From Hermodice carunculata (Eukaryota > Annelida > Polychaeta > Eunicida > Amphinomidae): 64,000 bases of DNA. Each line of letters begins with the position of its first letter. Within the stretch, counting starts at the first letter, position 1. The notes beneath the pieces were generated by a model. The model had not been told where the DNA came from. It searched no databases and saw only the letters and a list, made by a program, of their open reading frames with translations. Location: assembly GCA_964020975.1 (NCBI GenBank), contig OZ026630.1:24210739-24274738 (forward strand). The letters are read 5' to 3'. Shown piece by piece: positions 24,673 through 36,024 of the stretch. The position numbers and the translations under genes are program-made.

Positions 24673-26053
24673 GGGATATCTTGGATGGCCTTGTGTCTTG
24701 CCAGATTCTGCACATGGCCATCCAGTATCTCAAGATTCCATGATATGTGGACAAAAAATTTAATTTTCATTTTTTCCCCAGAAAGCACCAAAATTACTGT
24801 CACTTGTAGATTCGTGGTCCCAGAGTCCCAATAAAGTGGAAAATAGTAAGTAGAAGCTGTGGCAACCAGTTGCAGAAACTTCACAATTCCAATAAAACTT
24901 CCCCTCCATATAGTCATTATCTAGCATTCCCCGATATGCCACTTTGTAAATACACTTGAGCACAGGCATGCCTGTACATTTACATGTACATACGTACAAT
25001 GCACCACCTTATGCCAGAACTGAAACATTTAAGGACAGCTAAGACACCAAATATAAATCCCACTTAAAACCAATCCTAGCTCAAAATGTGTTTGCATTAG
25101 GATAACAAATCATATATGTGTGTAATCTTCATGCTCCAAAGAATTTATATGGTCTGTATTTGGGTGTCTGTCATGTTACTATTGAATAAACCATTGAAAG
25201 TTGACCGCAAAGCATCCACCCCATACATGTCAGTATAAGTCACTTGTCATTTGTGATAAAATCACAATTACACTTGCATCTTTATCCTGACATATTGGCA
25301 GCAAAGTAAGATCCTGCAATTTTTTATGTTTGGCTTAGTATTTCTGTTATCCATCCTCAAAGTTTGACATTTCAATTTTCCGTTTGATTTCCATGATGTT
25401 CATTTTCTGCATTTCATCGAAAAGAATGAAGCAAATTTTTGAAAATCGCTGCATCATTTTTGCAGTTCAGACATTACAGAATCAAAAGTTGTTAACTGGA
25501 TTAAATTTCACCCAGCCATTTTCTTGGAATAACCATTTCTAGGTTGGGTTCTATTATCCTTTCATAGAAAACAAGCTTCAAGGCTTTTGATGTTGATCAT
25601 TTGCCTCTGAAACAATACCATTTGCTCAAGTTGAGCTGATACTTGTACAAAACATAGTAAACGTCATCCCTCAACATTTGGTGAGGTTGTCAATCAGCTA
25701 TTTACCAATCACATAAATAAAAGAGCCTTTGAAATACGGAAAGTATCATTCAGGGATCTGTCAAATGGTGACAACGACAATCTGGTTTTGAAGCGTGACG
25801 CCATGGATGCGCCCCTTCGGGCCCCGTGACCTCAAGCCTGGCAATGAAAGTTGTGTTCCCTTGGACAGGTGGCAGGTTTGGTCTTCCACCCCCTTGCTCT
25901 TCATCCTGTTTTTAGGGATAGTGTTTTATTGTATTTACTCCTATCTGTATACTTTATGTAGTTTGCTTGTTAGACTTGTCTGGACACTTTACTTTACTTA
26001 GTTAGCTTGTCATTATTATGTCTGTGTGTGAACACAGACATATTGTTTTACAC

Positions 26054-26057
<4 letters not shown>

Positions 26058-26126
<69 letters not shown>

Positions 26127-26131
26127 CTCTC

Positions 26132-26216
<85 letters not shown>

Positions 26217-26222
26217 CCCCCC
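26058..26222. repeat. Long (TC)n microsatellite ending in a C tract
   Basis: About 155 bp of TC dinucleotides with two single interruptions near 26123 and 26134, then about nine C. On the minus strand it reads GA. It could form a triplex (H-DNA) in supercoiled DNA; that is inference from composition. Confidence 0.97.
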
Positions 26223-26329
26223 CGCCAGATTTTTGTGTCGTCTTAAACTCAGACACCGTGCAAGGTAGAAACTTCAAACATTGCATGGCTATAGCACCTG
26301 CAGTGAAGTTTTGCATATCGTTCTGAATA

Positions 26330-27473
26330 GTCAAGATTTTGAAAATTATGCAAATTAGGGCAATTAAAAAAATTCAATTACTTCTGGCTTCCAAAGTATT
26401 CATCCGATTTTCAGGATGTTGGACCCAAATTGTAGATATTGTAACACTGCACATTTTTGTAATTTACATGTGACCTCTAAAGGTCAAAGGTCAAGGTCAT
26501 TTGTACGTTTGCAATATTCATCCAGCCATAACTCAGTCAATTTCCATCCAATTTTGATCATGTTGGACACAAATTGTAGCTACTGTAACACTGCACATTT
26601 TTGTAACTTACATTTGACCTCTAGAGGTCAAAGGTCAATGTCATTTTGCCATTTGAAATATTCATGTAGCTATAACTCGGTCAATTATCATCCAATTTTG
26701 AGCATGTTGGACACAAATTGTAGCTCATGTAACACTGCGCATTTTTACAATTACATGTGACCTCTAGAGGTCAAAGATCAAGGTCATTTGGACCTTTGAA
26801 ATATTCATCTAGCCATAACTCAGTCACTTTAAATAAAATTTTGATCATGTTGGGCTCAAATTATAGATATTGTAACATTGCACATTTTTTTAATTCATAT
26901 GTCACCTCTAAAGGTCAAAGGTGAAGGTCATTCGGACCTTTGAAATACTCATCCAGCCATAACTCGGTCAATTTTCATCCAATTTTAATCATGTTAAGCT
27001 CAAATTGTATATATTGTAACACTGCACATTTTTGTAATGTATATGTGACCTCTAGAGGTCAACGGTCAAGGTCATTTTGTTGTTTGAAATTTTCATCTAG
27101 CCATAATTCCGCCAATTATCATCCAACTTTGATCATGGTGGACACAAATTGTAGCTACATGTACATATGGGCGTTTGTCCATGTGAGCAGGCGGGATGTT
27201 GCTGATATTTTCGAAATAAAGAATACTTTTTACAGGCAAATTCTAATTTCTTCTGATATCCAGATAGTTTTCATTTACATTTGACCTCTAAAGGTCAAGG
27301 TCATTTTGCCTTTTGAATGTTTCATCTGGCCATAATTTGGTCACTTTCCATCCAATTTTATTCATGATGGACTCAAATTGTAAGTGTTGCAACACTGCAT
27401 ATTTTTGTAATTATGCAATTTTTCTTTCACACACACAGACAGATTTGCTTTCAAGCAAATCTTTCTTTTCTAG
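26330..27473 (+). mobile_element. Pearl/HINE-like element with tandem AGGTCA-rich core and Helitron-like 3' end
   Basis: About seven units of roughly 145 bp, each with GCCATAACTCAGTCAATTTT, CATCCAATTTTGATCATGTT, TGTAACACTGCACATTTTTG, and then TGACCTCTAGAGGTCA followed by AAGGTCAAGGTCATTT. The core ends in an ACACACACAGACAG tract, then a hairpin with perfect 10-bp arms (AGATTTGCTT / AAGCAAATCT, 27441-27462). Eight bases later is CTAG followed by T. Hairpin plus CTRR near the 3' end is the Helitron signature. No helicase or Rep is present, so this is non-autonomous. One unit near 27180 is disturbed by a foreign stretch. The left boundary is approximate. Confidence 0.7.
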
Positions 27474-28265
27474 TTTTGCAGTTATTTTCTCAATGAGTTT
27501 CATTTCTCTTTCCAACCTGAGTTTTGTATTGCTATGTGTGTTTTCTCTTGGGTTCACGTTTATGCTTATTTCGATGTGTTCATTTGTACTTTTATTTGCT
27601 CATCCTTGAGTTTTAATAAAATATTATGTACATGGGTATTGCATTTTGATCAAAGTGCCATTTTTTTTTTCCACGCCTGTCTTTGGTGTGCAGGACCACT
27701 GGGGTAATCCATCGCAGCACGGCTTTTGAAGGGACTTCGTCTGACGATTCCTGCTGCTCCTGAACATTTCAAGTCTTCCTTCCTTTGAACTCAAAACAAG
27801 CAAGATAACTATGAAGTAAACCACTAAGGCTGTATATGTTTGCATCATTATCCTGTCCACAAACATACTTTTAGCACGCTGCCTGATTTCGCGGTGCCGA
27901 TATCACTCTCCTTTTGTCATGGGCCATTGCTACCTGTGGCCACAAGACAGACTGTTAAGTACGATTGACCGGTGGCATTGTTCCATTTGGCGGCTGAAAA
28001 CCAAAAGAATGACACACGGATGTTCAGATGTCCACATGCCTGTGTGTTTTTTTGCATTTCCCCACATTTCTACTTTAGTTAAAAGCTTGAAATTTTGCCA
28101 ACTTATAGAAAGGACATTTATCTAGTAAAAACTGTTAAAATCTGAAAATCACCCATGCAAAGGTTTTTGGTGTCTTACCTGTCCTCAAAGAGTGGACTCT
28201 ACCTTTATCCAGAGCACCACACTTCCTTCCACAAATATCACCCAGTCTCTCTTTTGGTTGTTAAG

Positions 28266-28313
28266 TACATACATACATACATATGTACATACATACATAC
28301 ATACATACATACA

Positions 28314-28344
<31 letters not shown>
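28266..28344. repeat. Microsatellite (CATA)n
   Basis: Tetranucleotide CATA/TACA repeat with two ATGT interruptions. Confidence 0.97.
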
Positions 28345-28460
28345 GTATTTAGTTACAGATATAAACATACATGTATAAAGTGAAACCATGGAAACCACAG
28401 GGCACAGGAGCACAAATTATTTTTTATAACGGTAATGTTATCTTTTCCATTCCCTGCTAG

Positions 28461-28529
28461 GATACACCCACCAGCCTTTGTTACAAATGATCCCTACAAC
28501 ATGGAACAGGATATTGGTGATTTCTCATG
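28461..28529 (+). CDS. Possible single internal exon of an unrecognised plus-strand gene
   Basis: A pyrimidine-rich tract ending in ccctgctag is followed by 69 nt and a perfect GTAAGT donor. With one leading base finishing a codon and two trailing bases starting the next (phase 2 on both sides), 22 codons are open: IHPPAFVTNDPYNMEQDI, then GDFS, probably followed by Trp. A second frame is also open. I do not recognise the peptide. It lies inside the large minus-strand ADAM10 intron, so it would belong to a nested or overlapping gene, or be a chance or dead exon. No start, stop or confident partner exon was found. A weak candidate partner is at 30012-30058. Confidence 0.3.
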
Positions 28530-31099
28530 GTAAGTGGCACCATTACCCAATACATTTAGAGACATCTTTAACTGCAGGCATACAGGCAATATCTCTCCAT
28601 TATTGTTCATGTCAGAAGAAATGAATACTACATATCACTTGAGTGCAAGTGGCCCAGGGCACTGTTGATAAACTTTATCATAATTTTGCAAGTTATCATG
28701 TGTTGGGGGGGGGGGTGAGTACAGTTACCTTGTGACCTTAATAAATATGTGATCATTCGTACACAATCCTAACCCAATCCTTTATGAAGGACCATCACCA
28801 TGTGCAATATGAAAGCCTGAAGTGAAACAGTTGTGGAATTATCAGGAAATGGATATGTGATAGATGTATATAGATGTATTTTAGAAAAATGGCCCCTGTC
28901 ATCAGAGGTCGCCCCTACTGCAACAAAGTGTTCTTAAAAGGTAGGTGATCTCTCATGACAGGTAGGTTAACATAAGAAAAAAAAGGACTTGGGAATCTGT
29001 AAAGTCTCTCAGGACAGGGTGATCTTTGGTAACAGTGGTATCTGATGACGGCTAAGGCTACTGTATATACAAAGCCCTCAGTGTGTCTAAGTGACACCTT
29101 AATACCATGAAATGTCAGCCACAAAACATCATATTTACATACATCTATAAACCAGATCAGTCAATGGTTGACATTTGCTGGCATTTACTTCTTAATTCAA
29201 TCCTTGCAGTATCAAGGCCCCAGTGTCAACAATCTATGCAGAACATTTATGTGCCATTAACAAGATTTATTGTTGAATGTAACTAAGGTTTACCATGTTT
29301 ACTGAGTATTATTAAAGCAACAATGAACCCATTTTGGCTCTGAATTTTGCTTAGAATTGCTTTTTAGATTTTTTTTTTTTTTTTTTTGGTAAGGTTTGTA
29401 TGTTATCTATATACTGAATAAAATTTGCAAGTGCAATACAATTATACAATATTAAAACTGAAGAAGATAGATAGCCGTATTTTTCACAGCACAGAAGAAG
29501 AGTGTTCATTTGTTGTTTGGAAAACCAAGCCAGGCTGTCACGCCACCTGGCCTCCTGCCAATTGTAAGGTCACTTCGCATAACTTTTAAGCAACCCATGA
29601 AACATTCCAATCATCATGATGCCACTTGTTTTCCTATCAAGGCCTCATGAGACATGCACATGCAGACCTGATTACATTACAAACACCAAATAGTTGTGGA
29701 CTATGCTGATATAAGATTTGAAAATTTTATTCTGCATTCCGGCAAGCTTACGACTGCATGATAATCATTCCATGTGTACTGATAGCTCAATACTAGACAA
29801 TCCTTGATGTTAAATAATCTTAATTCCAGGCCCATTTTTTTCTACTCTGCATTGAACCATAAACTTGGCTTCTGGGTCATGTTATGCAACTCAATAATTT
29901 TGCATCATATTTAGTGCAGAAGTTCATATATTCATGTCACTCTATGTTAACTTTTTATTTTCCTGAGTACATGTGTTTCGGTTAACTCCAATGCCAGAGG
30001 GATCTTTTCAGTGACCAAGCATCAAAAACCAGTCAGCTGGCCAGGATTGCATGTCTGGGTAGGTGAATCCACCCTTGTGACACCACCCTGAAATCACCAC
30101 TTTCTCAACTTGAAGATGAGTTTTCCAATAGAACCTAATCTAGTAATATGATGCAGCAACAGGACACTCCCTCACTCAGGCCAAATGCTGCATTTAGTTT
30201 GGGTTGATCCACTGATCACTGGGACATCCTGTGAAAGACTTTAACTGTCTGCTCCCTCCGGTTTTTACCATTTGATTTTTTTAAACAAAAACTGAGCTGA
30301 GGACTAAAGTCTTCATTGCAAAATAAATTAGCCTTTTTTTAATTTAGAAGATACATGTACAGGCTTCCAAATTCTCATTATTACATGTGATGGGGGTCAA
30401 TTTTTCTTGGCAACATCAAAACATGCACCACTGCCACTATGTTTTTGGAACAGACAGTGGTATGACTTATCACGAAAATGACCTCAAAGGAACCAGAAAA
30501 TATTCATATATATAAATTAATTTTTGTAATTAAAATACATGCTTGTTAGCTGTGCATTCCATTGAATGGGTTTTGAACTGAGCTTTGCAAATTCTGCATA
30601 CAAGTTTTTAAGTTAGCATGAAATGTCTATACGCCAAATTTATGCCCTAATTATGCCATGGGTTTACTATGACAACTGTTCTTAGTTCCAGAATTTCTAA
30701 AGCATGGAATATGTACAAAAAAATTGGTTCCCCTCTCCCCATGAGGATAATGAAGTGAAGACTATTTCATATATATGTTATCTAATCACTTTCTGAAAGA
30801 GACAAAGATGGGAGTATTGTTTTCTGAGATGTCAGAGACATATTAGACAGTTAAATCAATAGGCCAAACCTCATGCATCTCACCCAAGCTGGCAAAGCTC
30901 GAGCCCCCATCTACAGAAGCCGAGTTTCCTCAAATGGATTAAAATGCTCAGATCTATCGCTCTGGTTTTGCTATTTCATCTCAATAACTTTAGCCTGTTC
31001 AGGAAATGAAAATATATAGTTGTTGCTAGAGTTTCCAGTCTCTCAGGACATCAGATGCTTCAACTCACCAAATAATGATTATGAAGCAGGCCATGTCTA
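28530..31099. other. Intronic, nothing confidently recognised
   Basis: It contains a G9 run near 28708, a poly-T of about 20 bp near 29370, and the weak exon-like stretch 30012-30058 (acceptor TTTTCAG, donor GTAGGT). Confidence 0.45.
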
Positions 31100-31282
31100 C
31101 AGGGGTGAATCTAGGATTTGGGGAAAGGGGCCTTTTGGATAATAATTGGGAAGAAATTTTGTAAGTTTTTGGGAATCGTCTATGATTTTAGATAATTTCA
31201 GAGGATTGGAAAGAAATTTGGGGCCTTTTTTCAAATTGGGAAAAATAAAAAGGCCCCTGAAACTATGGTAGATTAATCCCTG
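31100..31282. mobile_element. hAT-like MITE, 183 bp, 5-bp target duplication
   Basis: Left end CAGGGGTGAATCTAGGATTT, right end CTATGGTAGATTAATCCCTG. The termini are imperfect inverted repeats starting CAGGG, the usual hAT terminus. It is flanked on both sides by GTCTA (31095-31099 and 31283-31287). A 5-bp rather than 8-bp duplication fits the hAT5-type group. The minus-strand open frame across it is not a gene. Confidence 0.72.
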
Positions 31283-34200
31283 GTCTATCAAAGATGTGAG
31301 TGACTATTAAGGAATCCTTCTGATCAAAATAGGCTGTCTAAACCTAGTCATATGGTTGACTACATGGCATAAATTTTGTATGTGCCATGCTTTCATCTAT
31401 TTCTTTATCAATTGTGTCGGTTTATTCCATTTGAATATTCACTCTTCAATTTTTAACAAACCAGGAAAAAATATGTTTTCATGTGTATCAGTCAATCTGA
31501 AAAAGAGACCGAGAACTTGGCATACTACCATCACTTAATCTTATGCACCAAAATAATTGCAGATTGTTTTTAATTTTTTCTGCTTGTGGAGCTTGAGATT
31601 ATATGGTTAACCAAACATGTATTATTTAATTGCCCATTTATGCTGTATTACTTGGATCACCCAGTGTGTTAATTTGAATTTTAATTGTGTTGTTTTTCAG
31701 CTTAACTATAAAAATTTGTTTGAAGATCTGTTCAAATTTGTTAAACCTTTTTGCATGGAAACTTTCATTGTATATAATTCATCCTTCAGTCTTCTGTCCT
31801 AAACAGGTCATTCTGCTGCAAGGTCTGCCGCTGGGTTATTCTAGACATCATGGGCATCAACACTGCTTTTATCCACAGATACCTGCTCCTGCTGTGAGAA
31901 AGACAAATGTTGGGCACTTAAAACATGATCTAAGAGATTACCCTTCTTTTTATGCCAATTCTTTGTGTGCATCAACAACATTATCATCACACAAACCCCA
32001 TTAAAAATCCAGCATTGTGCATAAATACAGGAAACAAGCATCCTTGTATGCATTACCCTGATTACCTTACAATCCATCAATCAGGACTGGAGAGCCATGG
32101 GTGGACTTCAAAGTTATGGTTCTCTGCAGGCCCTAGGGATGGGTCAAACGAGGGCTTTCATGCCTAAGCTCCATAAAACTAGTATTCATGTGTTTTTCGT
32201 TCTTTCATATCTCATCTTCCAATGTGCATAGCCCCATGACTTTATACCCAACGAACTGACTTGTAAGCCAATCCTAAAATAGAATTACATGTCCCTACAA
32301 TTTTTTTACAGTCATACAAAGACTTCTGCGAAATGTTCTGGAGTTAAAAAAGCTATAAAAAGTTCAAGGTGTGATTCACCCTTTAGTCCTGAAGCTGATC
32401 AAAACTTGCCCCCCAAACAGCCTCCAGTCACTGTTTTTTTCCTGATGTTGGTGCTCCTCAAGTAGTGCCAACATCAGAAACATATAGTGATGAGAGGCTG
32501 CTTAGGAGGCAAGGTCAAATCCAGCTAGTCATCAAATATTGTCTGCTTCAGTGTTTTTGACTAATATAAACAACAACTTGAAATCGCACTGTAAAGGAAT
32601 ACTCTTGATACCACATGACCCAGGTCAACAGCTTTACTTGACATGGGTTGGTGCTCAGAACCTAATCCATGTCAAGGATAGGCTGTTGATTCAGTCTTAA
32701 TTCAAGGAGAAAATGGTTAAATGCTTAAACTGCTTGGGTTTTAAGCATACCTTCCAACTGTCAAACTGACAGGCTAATTTTGATGCTAAGGAGGGTGGAT
32801 AGGGTTAAAGTATTGAGCATATCATGATGTTTAGTGTCACACAGAATAATGCCCCAAAACCCAGGATTCTGAGCTAGCATCAATGCCCACTGGGCATTGA
32901 AGCCAGTTTCTGCAGCATTGCTTAAAGTGTAAATTGAAGTAGATTGTGGGTTTTGGAGTGCCAATTGATTAATGCAATAACAAGAATGAATTTTGCCATC
33001 AAATAGAGCAATCCCCTAAAGATGGATCAGTTCAGGAGGAAAGATGCATCTCCATTTCAGTGCACAATGGATGTATGCTGGCACTTCAAACAACCTACTC
33101 ACATTTCGCACATTACCACAAAGCTCTGCAGATTTTGGTTTATGAAATTCCCCTATTCTTGGTCTAACATGGTGAACATATTTCTTTGCCTGGTGCCAGC
33201 AATCTGGCAAAAATACTAATGGGGAAACATCAACTATAAATTTCATGAGAAATTTCTCATTTGTTAGTCAGTTTTGTAAATATTTCATATAAACAAATGA
33301 GAAAGAACCAACCATGAAACAAAAGTATAATTTTAATATGTAGGAATTTTTTCTTTGTACTGCTCAACCATGACAGGCTTGTTACAACATGTTGAATGTG
33401 ACAGTATTGTCTGCTATTTTTCCTTATCTTTTGTAGATGCTGTGTTAATACATGTAAAACCCTTTTGCATTTCAATCTGGGACTGAAAATTCACACTCTA
33501 TTGCCCTGGTATATTAAACATACATGTATGCTAATGAATGGTTAAAGATAGATATTTACAGACACTCAGGTCACCGTCAGGCCATATAACTGTACACTTC
33601 ATTGATTATTTACATGAAAGCTCACGTAATCTTTACAGGAAAATATACCGCTGTTTGAATGTAAGATTTACACATGTATATGTTATTGCAAACGGACTAT
33701 CTATTTATAATTGGCAAAGAAATTTCCCTCATTGAAATTTTTAGATAGTAAAAATCTCCATATTGTTCATTTGTGCAACTTCAGCAGACACCTCTGGCAC
33801 TAATTTTTGTTTCGTTTTGTTTATTTTTTTGGGGCGGGGTGTCAACAAAATACTTTTTTCGTGTACAGGTAACTTTTCATTGGTATCGTATTTTACTTGC
33901 TTATGTTTTTTTTTTTTGATGTTTACTTTGGGCATCAACATATATATTTACATATACTTAAATTTTAAATCAAGACACTGACACTTTTCCTATTTGCAAA
34001 TTACAACTCACAATTGTCCACTGGGCATGCCTGCACAGTTTAATCCTAATGTTTAACTGTAATAATGATTTATAACAGGATGTGTCCTTCGAAGGAACTT
34101 CATTACAGTATGGGAAGAATCTTGACCCTTCCTCCATTGTATATACATTTAATTATTACATAAAACATATAATTCAAGCACTGTAATTCATTGGCAGTTT

Positions 34201-34609
34201 TGAAAAGTGACAGGATCCATCAATGTTTACACAGAAGGCAGTATATCAGAAAAACCTTTCAAGTTCACTCACAGTTGAAACCAGAATAGGCTGATTTTCC
34301 GACAGAAAATCAAATGTCTCCCCGTGCCCCCTTACTCTTGTCACCCTTATATTTATAAAAAGGCATACCAATTCCAATGATCTTCAGATATGGTGAAGGT
34401 ACACTCTTTATTGACATTTCAAAATCTAAGCAAAGATTACCCATGTAGAAGCAAAAGCAAACTCTTATTGAGGCTGATTGTCCCAGCAAATTTTCACTTT
34501 AGTATATTTCTAACCAGAATTATTGGCAGGGCTACATATCAGGGACTGAAGATTCTGCTTGGTTTACATGTCTGACAAGGAGGGCAAATATTTTTGTGTT
34601 ATTTAGCAT
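31283..34609. other. Intronic, nothing confidently recognised
   Basis: AT-rich. A plus-strand frame after a good acceptor (TGTTTTTCAG at about 31700) encodes LNYKNLFEDLFKFVKPF and ends in a stop at 31802. I do not recognise it. Confidence 0.4.
32590..32719 (+). repeat. Degenerate relative of MITE family T1
   Basis: GGTCAACAGCTTTACTTGACATGG and CCATGTCAAGGATAGGCTGTTGATTCAG pair as inverted arms, with the same CAACAGC/GCTGTTGA words as the family. The outer ends are eroded. Confidence 0.4.
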
Positions 34610-35965
34610 AAATTTCAACTTCCAAAGTCAAATCTTTCTTGTATTATCGATTTTACATGACATGCCCATGTGACCTTGAAAAATAGGTTAAAGGTCACCC
34701 ATCTGCAATCCCAAGCAAGGTCATATGAATTTCAACTTCCCAAGTCAAATCTTTCTTGAGTTATCACATCCAAGTTGATTTTTGACGAAATGCCCACATG
34801 ACCTTGAAAAATAGGTCAAGGTCATACATCGGCAGTCATAAGCAAGGTCTTACAAGTCTCACATAGAAACATAATCACACAAAATGTCAACCTCTTTCAG
34901 TCAAATCTTTCTCGAGTGCATCTGCAATGATTTTTAAATATTGGCCATGTGACCTGGAAAATAGGTCAAGGTTACCCATCTACAATCCCATCCTAGTTGG
35001 TATTATGGTACATAAACATGCGAAATTTCAACCTCCTAAGTCAAATCCTTGCATAGTTGTTGCATCTGAGTCAATTTTAGGTGACATGCCCATGTGACCT
35101 TGAAAAATAGGTCAAGCTAGATCATATATAGGAACATCTTCACATAAAATTTTCAACTTCCCAAGTCAAATCTTTCTTGAGTTATCACGTCCACATTGAT
35201 TTTATACAGAATGCTTAGTGACCTTGAAAAATAGGTCAAGGTCATATATCAGCAGTCACAAGCAAGGTCTTACAAAAGTCTTACATAGAAACATAATCAC
35301 ACAAAATGTCAATCTCTTTCAGTCAAACCTTTCTTGAGTGCATCTGCAATGATTTTTAAATATTGGCCATGTGACCTGGAAAATAGGTCAAGGTTACCCA
35401 TCTACAATCCCATCCTAGTTGGTATTATGGTACATAAACATGCGAAATTTCAACCTCCTAAGTCAAATCCTTGCATAGTTGTTGCATCTGAGTCAATTTT
35501 AGGTGACATGCCCATGTGACCTTGAAAAATAGGTCAAGCTAGATCATATATAGGAACATCTTCACATAAAATTTTCAACTTCCCAAGTCAAATCTTTCTT
35601 GAGTTATCACGTCCACATTGATTTTATACAGAATGCTTAGTGACCTTGAAAAATAGGTCAAGGTCATATATCAGCAGTCACAAGCAAGGTCTTACAAAAG
35701 TCTTACATAGAAACATAATCACACAAAATGTCAACCTCTTTCAGTCAAATCTTTCTTGAGTGCATCTGCAATGACTTTTAAAAAGTGGCCATGTGACCTT
35801 GAAAATAGGTCAAGGTCAACCATCTACAATCCCATTCTAGTTCATATTATGGTACAAAATCATGCAAAATTTCAACCTCCTAAGTGAAATCCTTGCAGAG
35901 TTATTGAAGCGGAAGAAACGGACGCAAAAACAATATGCCCCCCCGCCCCCGTTGCACGGGGAGAC
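34610..35965 (+). repeat. Pearl-like tandem array with a 422-bp higher-order repeat
   Basis: Basic units of about 140 bp carry TCAAATCTTTCTTGAGTTAT, then GCCCATGTGACCTTGAAAAA and TAGGTCAAGGTCA. Three units form a 422-bp block: 34861-35282 and 35283-35704 are almost identical, followed by a diverged partial third from 35705. The array ends in GAAACGGACGCAAAAACAAT, ATGCCC and a CCCCG-TTGCA-CGGGG hairpin at 35947-35961. Confidence 0.88.
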
Positions 35966-36024
35966 ATAATTAACAACAACAAAAGTAGGAACTACCATAA
36001 CTGAGGTATCAGACAATATGTCAG

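Noticed and set aside
24504-24917. 137-codon minus-strand frame
   Set aside because: Its 3' third lies in the pearl-like array and the remainder has no recognisable motif or splice context.
26002-26334. Arg/Glu- or Ser/Leu-repeat open frames on both strands
   Set aside because: They are simply translations of the TC/GA microsatellite.
26760-27060. GAGGTCAAAGGTCA words as proven enhancers
   Set aside because: Half-sites alone do not show function. They are reported only as a testable observation.
26416-27284. Two 114-codon plus-strand frames with repeated LDTNCSYCNTAHFCN motifs
   Set aside because: The protein repeat follows the 145-bp DNA repeat exactly and other frames are equally regular. 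It is a product of the tandem array, not a Cys-rich protein gene.
30012-30058. Second plus-strand exon candidate after 28461-28529
   Set aside because: Weak polypyrimidine tract, 47 nt only, and an unrecognised joined peptide. Kept only as a note.
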